A stretch of DNA of 64,000 bases from Ditylenchus dipsaci (Eukaryota > Nematoda > Chromadorea > Rhabditida > Anguinidae), in the NCBI GenBank assembly GCA_004194705.1, contig SADC01000115.1, positions 1 through 64,000 of the forward strand. The letters are read 5' to 3'. The position numbers were made by a program, and so were the translations under genes. The first letter of the stretch is position 1. Each line of letters opens with the position of its first letter. The notes beneath the pieces are model-generated. The model searched no databases. It worked only from the letters and a program-made list of their open reading frames with translations, and was not told the DNA's origin. Below, in pieces: positions 9,645 to 19,309 of this stretch.

Positions 9645-9760
9645 TTGGAACTGGGCAGAAAGAGTCTCTACGTACATTTTTGATCAAGAGTCTTGCTCGA
9701 ATCATCTTTAAGGTAAGTGAGTGCGCGCATCTCTAACCAACCAAGCCCCCTGCGCCCCCT
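9645..9760 (-). repeat. Dispersed repeat (three copies in the window)
   Basis: Contains TTTTGATCAAGAGTCTTGCT and TAAGGTAAGTGAGTG. Reverse-complement copies lie at about 34900-34985 and 52235-52325 (AGAGATGCG, CACTCACTTACC, AAGACTCTTGATCA). Confidence 0.6.
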
Positions 9761-10237
9761 TCGGAGTTGAGATGCGCAAACCCACATACCTTAGACACAA
9801 ATCACTCTATTCGAGGCTTGATTGAGGCTAGAAATTTAAAAATCGGCTAGACTGACTCGTGAAGCATAGTATTTTTAATTATGTATTGTTGTTATATCAA
9901 AATAAAAAACGAAACCTTATATAAAAGGGCTAGTTGGCTCAGTGGTATAGTAGCGTTGAGAGTTTGAGAGTTTTTCTTTGACTATCTTGGTTGATATTTT
10001 GACTTTTTTCGGCAATTCACACGTACTATATACCAAAATGTAGCCAAGATTCTATGCTTCGATTTGAGCTATCAAAGTGAGAAAAAAAAGTTATATTTAG
10101 TCAGAGCTAAAATGTAAGAAACATTGTACGATGTCCGAACCATGACATTCTACCCAGGGCTTCCTGGAACTTTTCGGTATTATTTTCGAACTGGCGTTTT
10201 TTTACAATTTTAAATTACATGGTTATTTATAAGCTTA
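9761..10237. other. Intergenic, with a tRNA-like A-box stretch
   Basis: TTGGCTCAGTGGTATAGTAG near 9933 resembles a tRNA 5' half (A box), but the anticodon arm and T arm are missing. No gene seen. Confidence 0.4.
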
Positions 10238-10999
10238 TACAGTCGACGCTTTTACTTAGGACACCCAAGGGACCGGCCAACTTACTCGATTTGACACTTA
10301 TTTTACCTTAAGTTTGTAATACCTTTGCTATTTCTGTTTTGACAGTCTGGTCCCAAATATTGCAAAGATTCTGATTTGCCGATCGTTTTTTAAAAACCCA
10401 ATGTTTTTGCTCTAATGGCTTGGTTACAATGACATGTCGATGTCGAAGTCGATGTCGATGTCGAAGGTGGTACAGTGACGTGTCGAAGTCGATGTCGATG
10501 TCGAAGTCTATGTCGATGTCGAAGAAGGCTTTTTAATATAGATTTCGGGAATTCGAAATCGTTCGAATTTTTTTTTTCTAAAAAAACTCAAAAACTCAAA
10601 AATACTCGTGAAAAGGGCATTTTACTATTATCAAACCCTCTTCAGCGTGCTCGAATTAATCCAGAAAATAGATTTTGGAACGAGAAAAAACGTATAATTT
10701 TTTTTTGCACCAAGTGGACGACCACTTGGTTTGGTTGCTTCAGACTGAAAAATTTAAAAAGGTCCGCAAATTCACCGAAGGGTGGATTTACCACGAGTGA
10801 ATTTACCGGAGGGTGGATATCCACCTGACCAGGCGGTACCTACAGCTTTCGGAGACCGGAAGGAATACCACTTTAAAGTTGGTTAGTTGCTCAGGTTATT
10901 TTCTGAAAACATTGTATGTAGCAGCACAATGCACCACTGATCAGTAAAGAAGATCAAAAATAAGACACAAAAAATTTTGAAAAAACTTTGACTTTGACT

Positions 11000-11215
11000 T
11001 TCTGTTTCAAACTTTTTTTGAAACGCAGTCAAAGTCAAAGCCAAGGGCAAAGTCAAAGTCATGCGTACACAGCCAAAAGTCAAAGTCAAGGTCAAAGGCA
11101 AAGTCAAAGTTGAAAGTCAACTTTCTGTGCAGTCAACTGCAAGTACTTGCAAGTCAACTTTCTGTGCGTACACACAAAAAAATTGACTTTGACCTTGACT
11201 TTGACTTGCTCTGCG
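11000..11215. repeat. AGTCAAAGTCAAAG hexamer-like repeat
   Basis: Repeated GTCAAA and its complement TTTGAC on either side of a TACTTGCAAGT palindrome near 11140. Confidence 0.6.
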
Positions 11216-11250
11216 TACACGAGGCATTAGGTAGTTAAAAAAGTTCAAAA

Positions 11251-12040
11251 TAACTGGTGACCATAAAGTTCGGAATGGACTTTTGAACTAATTTCTAGCA
11301 ATAAAATTTATTCCCAAAAATATTCCAAACATAGGTTTTGTAGGCCTTTCCTTCTTCTTTCAAATGGCATATTACACTTAGATTGATTATTTTGAATAGG
11401 TCACCATTTGGCTCCAAACACCTATGATGTCATTTTAAGAAGTTTACAAGCGTTTTTATCAATTTAAGTTATCAAAGGTTTTTTTGAATCTCAAGCATCA
11501 TGGCAACATCTTATCAGTATGTTGTAGCGCAGCTCAAGAGCTACAAAACCCTCGTTACAGAATGATCTTTTGATATCTGAGTGTTGAGATATGACCTTTT
11601 GGAAAAAATTGATTTCTTGAAAAATGACCGAAACCCAAGTTTTTGCCAATTTTTCGGATTTTGGTCATTTTTTCAAGAAATCAATTTTTTCCAAAAGGTC
11701 ATATCTCAACACTCAGATATCAAAAGATCATTCTGTAACGAGGTTTTGTAGCTCTTGAGCTGCGCTACAACATACTGATAAGATGTTGCATGATGCTTGA
11801 GATTCAAAAAACCTTTGATCACTTAAAGTGATGAAAATTCGTGTCAACTTCTCAAAATGACCTCACAGGTGTTTGGAGCCAAATGGTGACCTATCCAAAA
11901 TAATCAAGCTAAGTGTAATATGCCATTTGAAAGAGGACACTTAGGCTACAAAACCCTATGTTTGGAATATTTTTGGGGAATAAATTTTATTGCTAAAAAT
12001 TAGTTCAAAAGTCCATTCGAACTTTATGGTCACCAGTTAA
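11251..12040. mobile_element. Palindromic element, arms near 390 bp
   Basis: TAACTGGTGACCATAAAGTT at 11251 is mirrored by AACTTTATGGTCACCAGTTA ending 12040. The arms match over nearly their full length and meet near 11645. A diverged relative lies in the coiled-coil gene at about 59500-59860 (shared GTTGTAGCG, AAGAGCTACAAAA and CATATCTCAACACTCAGAT blocks). Confidence 0.8.
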
Positions 12041-12452
12041 TGACTTCTTCTTCAAGATAATAAAATAAAAACAATAAAAATATATGAAAAATATGGCGTG
12101 TGACCGATTCTCATTATGGTGACCGATTTCCCATTGTAACCACCTTCGACATCGACATAGACATCGACATGCCATTGTAACCACGGGGTAAAAAAGCCAA
12201 AACTTTAATAAAAAACAGGTATTTTCGATATATCCTGTCCTAACTAAGAGCTTTTGCTTTTTCAGAGCAAAAATTTAGGGTTTTTAGAAAACGATCGGGA
12301 AAAATCGGAATCCTTGCGATATTTGCGACCAGACTGTCAATACAAAACCAGAATTTTTTTTACAAAATACAGCTAAAAAAAGTGTCGGACTCTAGGTGGG
12401 AACGAACTTCTGTCCTAAGTGAGGGTGTCCTAAGTAAGAGCGTCGACTGTAC

Positions 12453-12946
12453 TCAAATGTAGCTCTGCTTCCTGACTTTATTTTCAGTATTTGATTGTAA
12501 ATCATCATGTAAATAAAAAATTGCGAAACAAACATCAGTTTCCAAATAATACCAAAATCCTACCCCTCAAAAATACTCATTTTTCCTTGGTAAAAGCTCT
12601 GCTTACTACCCACTTTTCTGAAGTGATTGTGGCTTGGAAAAATTTCTATCTGGTTCCCCGCGAAATTCTTACTCTAAAAAGTTACTAAACTCGTCAACAA
12701 ATAAATAAAATTGGTAAAGGTTAAGGCAATATAAAACTTAGTATGCACCATTTTGGATGGTTTCCTTTCATTTGGATGGTCATTCCCGAAATTAGGGAAT
12801 TCGGTGACAGTAAAGAAGTGCTGGAATTGATTTCAATCAATTCCTAGATAGTTTTCGACCTTAGTAGTCAGTGAACTTACTTAAAATATAGAGTAAAAAA
12901 TAGGTTATGCACTGAGAGATCATCTATTCTATGGGATGTGTACCCC
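12453..12946. other. Intergenic, nothing supported
   Basis: A 65-codon frame at 12491-12688 has no resemblance to a known family. Confidence 0.45.
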
Positions 12947-13147
12947 ATTTAAAGGACCATAGCCGTCGCCGACAACGAGAATTTCAAATGTTTGAATTAG
13001 CGCGGACAGTTCTCTTTCGTCTTTCATTGTACTCTTTGAGTCATTCGAACAAGACAAAGAGTACAGTGCGAGACGAAAGAGAACTGTCCCGCGCGAATTC
13101 AAACATTTAAAATTCTCGTTGTCGCGCGACGGCTCTGGTCCTTTAAA
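12947..13147. mobile_element. TTTAAAGGACC-ended MITE
   Basis: Ends ATTTAAAGGACCATAGCCGT and GACGGCTCTGGTCCTTTAAA, with inner inverted GAGAATTTCAAATG and GACAGTTCTCTTTCGTC blocks. TTAA at both ends suggests a TTAA target site. Confidence 0.65.
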
Positions 13148-13526
13148 GAATTAAATCTCATTTACACTTCTCACCGCTTATTTGCCAAAGTAATCAAGAG
13201 TATACGCGAAAAGAGTCTATTGGCGAAAAGATTCCATTGGCGAAGAGATTGCATTGGCGAAGAGATCGCATTGACGAAGTTTCATTGGCGAAACGATTAC
13301 GCCCGGAATATTGTTTTACACGTCATTTACTCGCTTCAGATGCATAGTTGTTCTATGTTGTTGGTCGGTTCACAACACGTCCAGTTTACCTGCAAGTTAT
13401 TGTATAGAATAGTGCAAAGTGGTTTGATGTGTTCAGGGCAGTTTGAGATAGTTGAAAGATTTTATGCGATGGTTTGGTGTGCTATTCTATACTAGGGTGG
13501 GTTTTTCTTTCGTGAGAATGTTCAAT

Positions 13527-13711
13527 GTTTAAAGGATCATGGTTTTGAGCGCAGCGAAATGCGCAAAATTTGAATTGGTGGGGGCACTTCTCTTTCGTTT
13601 CAAACTTCACTCTTTCGAGTCGTTTGATGTGACTGCAAAGAGTACAGTGCGAGACTAAAGAAAGTGTCCCCGCAATTCAAATTTTGCACATGAAAAATAT
13701 GGTCGTTCAAA
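13527..13711. mobile_element. Second TTTAAAGGA MITE, related to 12947-13147
   Basis: GTTTAAAGGATCATG start. It shares the CACTTCTCTTTCG and AGAGTACAGTGCGAGAC blocks with the neighbouring element, and ends near ATATGGTCG. Confidence 0.55.
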
Positions 13712-14500
13712 AGTATTTTTTAGATCAATTTTTTTGCATTGTTCAAATTACATTGGGTCAGTTAATGCTTCATAAGAAACTAGCACTGCAAGACTACATC
13801 GTTGCACCGAAAATAATTACAGTCAAACCTCGATAAACCGACACCCCAAAAAGTTCGTTCCCTCCCAGGGTCCGGCACTTTTTACCTCGATTCCTTAACA
13901 TTTTTTCTAGTTCTATTTTGACAGTCTGGTTCACCAAATATTCACCATTTAACACGCGTGGACACTCGACACAGTGTGCTCCATACAAAAAAATCCTCAA
14001 AATACCCGCAGCGATGAACACATATTTTATTGCAGTCACATTTCGACAAAAAAACAACAGGGAGGACCAGGGCAAATTTCCGGCACTATTTCCGAGGCTC
14101 TCAGTTTCCACTTTTTTTCTGTGGGGAAAAATCCTCGCGGCTAGCTATAGTAAATCGACTGTGCTCTACAAGATGGCATTATCAGAATTTGCGTATCGAA
14201 TTTTACAGTTCGGGGGATCCTTGTCAGAAAATGCATGAAATTTTTTCATCACTATTTTCAATCTTTTATAGTTCAAAAAAATAATTTTCTGCATTTTCGA
14301 GGTGAAAAAGCTGTCGCCCGCCAATTCAAACGTACGAAACTCGTGGACCTAGATGGGCATGTTCTTTTAAAGGGTTCAAACAAAATCAGAAAGAAAATTA
14401 GAGAAGTATTTGGGCCATTATACATAATTAGTATAATAATCTACCCACTCAACGCATAGCTTTACAAAATAATTAGATAATAATAATTTTTTGATTTCAG
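13712..14500. other. Intergenic, with a pogo-like end at 13819
   Basis: TACAGTCAAACCTCGATAAA at 13817 is a pogo/Tigger-like terminus; a possible partner (AAATCGACTGTG) lies near 14153. Several overlapping frames here have no coding support. Confidence 0.45.
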
Positions 14501-17500
14501 TTGGATGATCCAAACAACGTTTGCGCCAAACTTGCAGATGTAAAGTTTGTTAAAAACCAAATATTTTACATCTAAAAAATATTTTAAGGAATTAGTTGGC
14601 ACCAATAATTGGACTCAGCTAGCATATGCACCTGAAGCACGCAAATTGATTGTAGTAATAGATCCTAAACTTAGCAGGTATTTAGTATAGCAGTTAGCGA
14701 TCGGTCCATGTGGCACTACCCGATTTTCGGATAATCGATACTTTAAATAAAAGACTTTGTTACATATAGGTCAAATTACGACTATTTCTATGAGATCTAC
14801 ACGTGTAGCGCAGTGGGTTAGCTTCCCACTTTTTACGTTACAACAATTGGCGCAGTCGGCAGGATTCGAACCTGCGCGGGCAGAGCCCAATTGATTTCGA
14901 GTCAATCGAAATAATTTCATGGCCCTGTCTCTGTACACTTCTAGCGAGGTTTGATAGGGAGACTCATCTTAGCGGGATGTTTACTCCGGATTCTAATAGC
15001 CCTGCGAACGGTTCCAATAAGTCCATCGAAATATACATTCATACTTAAAGGACCTGACCTCTTCCTTATCATGGCAATTTGTAATTTTTGAATTGGCGGG
15101 GGACCATTTATTTTTTCCGTAATTATTTTTTGAAATGCGAAAATATTTTTTTTATTAAAAGTTGCATGTCTATTTTTGATGTGAGTTTTTTCCTTTTGGT
15201 TTTTGTTGAAATTTATTGTTGTCTAGGTGATCCGGCATCTTTACCTAGGTCCAAAGTGAGCTGCGTGCCGTTGTATTAGATAAGTTTTTATTTCTTTACC
15301 ATCGCCGTCTCTTGCTTTTCTCGTTTCGTTTTCAGGTGGGGTTGCTGGCTTAATTTAAATAGCTTCGGTGGACCGTTTTGCAGTGTGCCGTCTGTTGTAA
15401 TTCATTCCTCCGCATTTATTCTACAGTTTCAATAATCATATTCATCAAAAGAATCTGTCAAATAAGTTGTATCATTTTCCACATAACATCCTAGATAGTC
15501 TGGGTTTGTTTCATTGCCACTTTCCTGTATGGGGGTATTTGGCCGGACACGGACATTTCACTCTCCGGGACATTTCACTCTCTAGGACATTTCACTCTCC
15601 AGACATTTCACTCTCTAGGACATTTCACTCTCCAGACATTTCACTCTCTGGGACACTTCACTCTTGAAACCATTATGAAAATCGAAATGAAAACCAAGCG
15701 AAAATTTGTTTAAAATTTGCAGTAACCCCAATTTTAAAAAGTTGTATGCCCCATGGAAAGAAGGTACCAAGGTAGCGCTCAGGTATCGGTACTCGGGTAG
15801 AACTGCCTAGCTAGTGATACTTAGGTAGTATCCAGGCAGAGGTACTAGTGTCGAGCTACCCAGAAATTGGTACTCAGGTGGTGCTACTCAAGTGGTGGTA
15901 CTAAGGTGGGGGTACCCAGGTGGTGGTACTCAGGTGAAAGTACTCAGGATGTGGCGTATTAGTGTGGTATATTAGACCATTTTTTGAAGTAAATCAGACC
16001 CTATTCAGAAAGTGGATCACTACCTAGGTAATATCACCTAAGTGCTGCCACCTTGGTACTACCGCTTGCGTAACACCAACTTTTATTAATTTTAGAGGGG
16101 CCACCGATTGGTTTACTTTCTATTATTTGCAATGCGGAGTATGCTGGTCTTAGCCGCAAAACGGCAACCTTCGCGCGGTACTTGAAAGTATATCCGAATG
16201 CTTCCCTATCAAAAATCTTTCATCTGATGTCGACTAATCTTGAAAACAAAATGTAAGTAGCAATTACTAATACATCCAAATTTCGGATTCGAGAGGTAGA
16301 TACTTTACTAGAGCACATATTAGACCGGAGAGTGAATTGTCCCGGAGAGTGAAATGTACTGAGCGAGAAACCCATTTTGGCCGGGGTGTTTCGCCGGGGT
16401 GTTTTGGTGGGGTGTTTCGGGGTCGACCTATTGAAACACGACGTCAAACAACAAGAGATTCTTTATTGGCAAGAAACAAAAATTGAACATCGAAGGATAG
16501 TGAACTTGCGAGAATGCAATGTCTATTCAAAAGTGCAAAGTCCCAAGTAGTCTTCCATAAGCGTGCCAATAGAGAAGATGTCATTTGGATCCACCCGAAT
16601 TCCAATAAGCTTGACACGAATATCACCTCCCTCCTTGTAAACAACAGTCTCGTCCTGAAAAAGAAAGTCTCACATCAGAAAGTACTGCTTCAAGACTTAC
16701 TTCGTTTCTGTAACTGGCTGGAACACTGTCAGGACAAAACTCCATATCGGTTGAACGCACTGCTAAAATAAAACATGTGCTGTTAAAACAACCTTGCCAA
16801 CTTAAAAACATGCCCTGGAGACGAAGCAAGTCAACGGACCTATGTTCACAAATAATCCAGCTTCAGTCACTTGAAACACCTGAATGCAGCGTATGACAAC
16901 CTCGAATCTCCACCACACAATTTTAGATGACCGTTAGAGTAAAATGTCCTGAGAGTGAAATGTCACGTACCATTTTGGCCGGGTGTTTCGGTTCCATCGA
17001 TGACTTGACCTTTGAAGGGACGAAAAACCAACGCCTTGAATTTGACCGGAAGATGACAAAGCCACGACCTAGAAGTTGAATAAAATACACCCGAAAATCG
17101 TGAAGTAAAATATTCACCTGGTTGGATGATGGATCCAGCAACCCCACCTGAAAACAAAACGAGAAAAGCAAGAGACGGCGATGGTAAAGAAATAAAACTT
17201 ATCTAATAAAACGGCACGCAGCTCACTTTGGACCTAGGTAAAGATGCCGGATCACCTAGACAACAATAAATTTCAACAAAAACCAAAAGGAAAAAACTCA
17301 CATCAAAAATAGACATGCAACTTTTAATAAAAAAATATTTTCGCATTTCAAAAAAATAATTACGGAAAAATACAGTAGCGGAAAAAGTATTGGAGCAAGC
17401 ACATATTTTTTGAAAATCATTGTGTAGCTTTCCAAATTCACAACATTCTACAATAATTTTTAACCAAGGAGGTCGCCCGCAATCTCAGATACATTTTGAG

Positions 17501-18979
17501 CACAAATATGCCAAAAAAGATTAATTTTTTGTTAGCATACCAATGCTATATGCAAAGCCACTCATTTCTGGGGGTGGAAAAAAGTATTGCAGCAAGCGCT
17601 GTTTCGTTAATGTTCAAGATTTTAGGAGTTGTTTGCTAGTTATTTTTAATGAGTTTTACAGCACTGTTTCTTAGCTACAATTTGATAGGTCAAACACTTC
17701 TTTTTGATCATTCTGAGAAAAGTTATGACCATCAACAAAAAAGTGTCAATTTCTAGTCAAAATCAAAGTAAATCTAAGGAAAATGGTTGTTTGTCACATA
17801 AATACTGACTTTTCTTAAAAGTTTGAATATCAAGATTGACCAGTTAATGCACTGTTTGAATATTTAACAATTTCTTTACAAAATGCATGTAAGCCTTTTT
17901 TAAGGATTGCACAGGCTGAGAAACGGACGGTTGAAGTTAAAACAAGTAAAAAACATCTATTTTTGCCTTATTTTGAGACATTTTCACTTCTTTCAACTTC
18001 AACCGTCCGTTTCTCAGCCCTGTGCAATCCTTAAAAAAAGGCTTACATGCATTTTGTAAGAAATTGTTAAATATTCAAACAGTGCATTAACTGGTCAATC
18101 TTGATATTCAAACTTTTAAGAAAAGTCAGTATTTATGTGACCAAACAACCATTTTCCTTAGATTTACTTTGATTTTGACTAGAAATTGACATTTTTTGTT
18201 GATGGTCATAACTTTTCTCAGAATGATCAAAAGAAGTGTTTGACCTATCAAATTGTAGCTAAGAAACAGTGCTGTAAAACTCATTAAAAATAACTAGCAA
18301 ACAACTCCTAAAATCTTGAAACATTAACGAACAGCGCTTGCTGCAATACTTTTTTCCACCCAAGAATGAGTGCTTGCATATAGCATTGGTATGCTAACAA
18401 AAAATTAATCTTTTTGGCATATTTGTGCTCAAATGTAGCTGAGATTGCGGGCAACCTCCTTGGTTGAAAATTATTGTAGAATGTTGTGAATTTGGAAAGC
18501 TACACAATGATTTTCAAGGTCAGGTCCTTTAAAAGGGGAGATGTTACATATAGGTCAAATTACGACTATTTCTATGAGATCTACACGTGTAGCCAGTGGG
18601 TTAGCTTCCACTTTTTACGTTACAACAGACTTGGATTTTTCTTCTTTTTGGGTTGCTAACGATCTGATAATTAACCAGACTAATAACATATATTTTTCCT
18701 AACCGGTCTAAACCATCCGGTCCAGCAATAATGAATTTCGGTAATAACTTGTTTTTTATAAAACATTTGTTTACAGAACTTCATTTGAGAAAATTCAACC
18801 AAATGGCAGTAATCTTCTTGTGATCCATCCCGATGGCCGATTTGTTCGTGAATCATATTAACACTTACTCCTGAAACGCCAAACAGCAAGGATATAAACA
18901 AAGTTCAGAAGGCAAAGAAGTGGACTATGTTTGTCGCTATTTCGCACCATGGTCGGAATTGAAGAAGATCCAGTCACAG
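14501..18979 (+). CDS. PhzF/PBLD-like isomerase family, partial (C-terminal half)
   Basis: Two exons resemble phenazine-biosynthesis-like (PhzF/PBLD) proteins. Exon 14501-14677 follows tttgatttcag; it reads LDDPNNVCAKLADVKFVKN, then after a frame change NNWTQLAYAPEARKLIVVID, matching the family's DICYSPDTQKLLVRL region. Exon 18909-18979 reads GKEVDYVCRYFAPW and GIEEDPVTG, matching the near-invariant RYFAPxxGxxEDPVTGSAH motif; one base is missing after the W codon. The exon at 16096-16252 lies between them in the same sense but does not match the family clearly. The N-terminal half and the exon after PVTG were not found. The 4.2-kb gap holds transposons and the whole RPB7 gene on the other strand. 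Substrate unknown. It may be a disrupted gene. Confidence 0.6.
14757..14846 (+). repeat. Direct repeat copy 1 (90 bp)
   Basis: TTACATATAGGTCAAATTAC through CACTTTTTACGTTACAACA. A near-identical copy in the same orientation lies at 18543-18630. It contains GTAGCGCAGTGGGTTAGC, a tRNA A-box-like stretch. Confidence 0.75.
14851..14908 (-). pseudogene. tRNA-Ser(CGA) 3' half
   Basis: Read on the minus strand it gives an anticodon arm CGATTGACTCGAAATCAATT (anticodon CGA), then a long variable arm and a T arm GCAGGTTCGAATCCTGC with acceptor 3' strand CGACTGCG. These are the features of a class II serine tRNA. The 5' half (acceptor, D arm) is missing beyond 14908, so this is a truncated copy or a tRNA-derived SINE head. 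Confidence 0.7.
15108..15350 (+). pseudogene. Inverted copy of the RPB7 5' end
   Basis: This stretch is almost identical to the reverse complement of 17145-17372, which holds exons 1, 2 and the start of exon 3 of RPB7 on the minus strand. It includes the MSIFD start exon, the CGGCATCTTTACCTAGGTCC exon and ends just inside the next exon (CAGGTGGGGTTGCTGG), after which homology stops. The two arms can pair as a hairpin across 1.8 kb. Confidence 0.75.
15549..15667. repeat. Tandem GACATTTCACTCTC(T)(AG) repeat
   Basis: Seven units of about 15-17 bases. Shorter copies in reverse sense lie at 16330-16365 and 16936-16962, next to GGCCGG-GTGTTTCG, so it is the subterminal part of a MITE that also landed inside RPB7. 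Confidence 0.7.
15755..15985. repeat. Minisatellite of GGTACTCAGGTGGTG units
   Basis: Degenerate 12-15-base units (GGTACTCAGG, GGTGGTGGTACTC). A reversed variant follows at about 16015-16075 (CACCTAAGTGCTGCCACC). Confidence 0.65.
16096..16252 (+). CDS. Isolated exon, unknown protein
   Basis: Bounded by ttaattttag and gtaagtagc. One frame is open throughout (GPPIGLLSIICNAEY, then LSRKTATFARYLKVYPNAS and IFHLMSTNLENK). Splice sites and composition suggest a true exon. It lies between the two PhzF-like exons in the same sense but I cannot align it to that family, so it may belong to another gene or be a captured fragment. Confidence 0.45.
16462..16467 (-). terminator. RPB7 polyadenylation signal
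   Basis: AATAAA on the minus strand, about 55 bases after the TAG at 16523-16525. Confidence 0.5.
16523..17316 (-). CDS. POLR2G: RNA polymerase II subunit RPB7
   Basis: Subunit of the Rpb4/7 stalk of RNA polymerase II in the nucleus. Minus-strand exons: 17302-17316 (MSIFD), about 17178-17255 (IRHLYLGPK, ELRAVLLDKF), 17118-17147 (GVAGSIIQPG), 16971-17068 (RGFVIF, then VKFKALVFRPFKGQVIDG), 16810-16879 (VFQVTEAGLFVNIGPLTCFV), 16701-16762 (VRSTDMEFCPDSVPASYRNE) and 16523-16654 (DETVVYKEGGDIRVKLIG, then NDIFSIGTLMEDYLGL, TAG). These follow the family order through the RNP and OB domains to the conserved IGSLMDDYLG end. Introns are mostly 29-52 bases. Single missing bases near 17048 and 17230 shift the frame. 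Exon 4 appears to run into MITE sequence before its donor. AATAAA in minus sense is at 16462-16467. Confidence 0.88.
17372..18515. mobile_element. Palindromic Tc1/mariner-like MITE, arms about 550 bp
   Basis: Starts TACAGTAGCGGAAAAAGTAT, the style of Tc1/mariner termini. The left arm (about 17400-17955) is mirrored by 17990-18515, meeting around the CCGTCCGTTTCTCAGCC blocks. The outermost CAGTAGCGG end is missing on the right. No transposase frame. Confidence 0.75.
18543..18630 (+). repeat. Direct repeat copy 2
   Basis: Same 90-bp unit as 14757-14846 with two single-base deletions. The pair brackets the whole RPB7 block. Confidence 0.75.
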
Positions 18980-19029
18980 GTGGTCATTAACGGGGGGGGG
19001 GGGAGGTGGGAAGGTCATTTCGTTTTAAG

Positions 19030-19300
19030 AATGTGGCTTCGGTAGCGCTGTGCGTAAGCGTTTGGGATTTTTGACCCCAAGGGTGCCGCAGTTCGATGCC
19101 ACGTGGTGGACGCTATTTATTTTGAATTGTTTGACCAGTTCTAGGTTTATTTGACTTGTTTGGAATCAGCGACCTAAATACCCTAGAAATGGTCCAACAA
19201 GCAAAATAAATAGCGTGCCACCACGTGGGTCGAACCTGCGGCATCATTTGGGCCAAAAAAACGAAACGCACTACGCCACCGAGCACACCTTCTCGATTTG
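19030..19300. repeat. Head-to-head pair of tRNA-like repeats
   Basis: The left half has GGTAGCGCTGTGCGTAAGCG and GCAGTTCGATGCCACGTGGT. The right half is the inverse (CACCACGTGGGTCGAACCTG, CGCACTACGCCACCGAGC). The reverse complement GGTTCGACCC is a good B box. It looks like a fold-back element with tRNA-derived ends. Confidence 0.55.
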
Positions 19301-19309
19301 AAGTAGCTT

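Larger units (their letters stand above)
10238..12452. mobile_element. Composite element with TACAGTCGACGCT ends
   Basis: Ends are TACAGTCGACGCTTTTACTT plus AGGACACCC at 10238 and the matching inverse GGGTGTCCTAAGTAAGAGCG plus TCGACTGTA at about 12421. Inside is a second inverted pair of (GTCGAT)n arrays at 10432-10530 and 12143-12180, and inside that a third, long palindrome (11251-12040): three nested levels. No transposase frame was found. Confidence 0.7.
15046..18533. mobile_element. Composite inverted-repeat block (TTAAAGGACCTGACC ends) around RPB7
   Basis: CTTAAAGGACCTGACC at 15046 is mirrored by GGTCAGGTCCTTTAAAA at 18517. The left end also carries CTTCCTTATCATGGCAATTT, shared with the element in Wnt intron 7. 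Between the ends lie the inverted RPB7 arms, minisatellites, the RPB7 gene and a long palindrome. The block may be one element that captured RPB7, or several independent insertions. Confidence 0.5.

Noticed and set aside
14851..14908. Complete tRNA-Ser gene
   Set aside because: The anticodon, variable and T arms are present but the D arm and 5' acceptor strand are absent.
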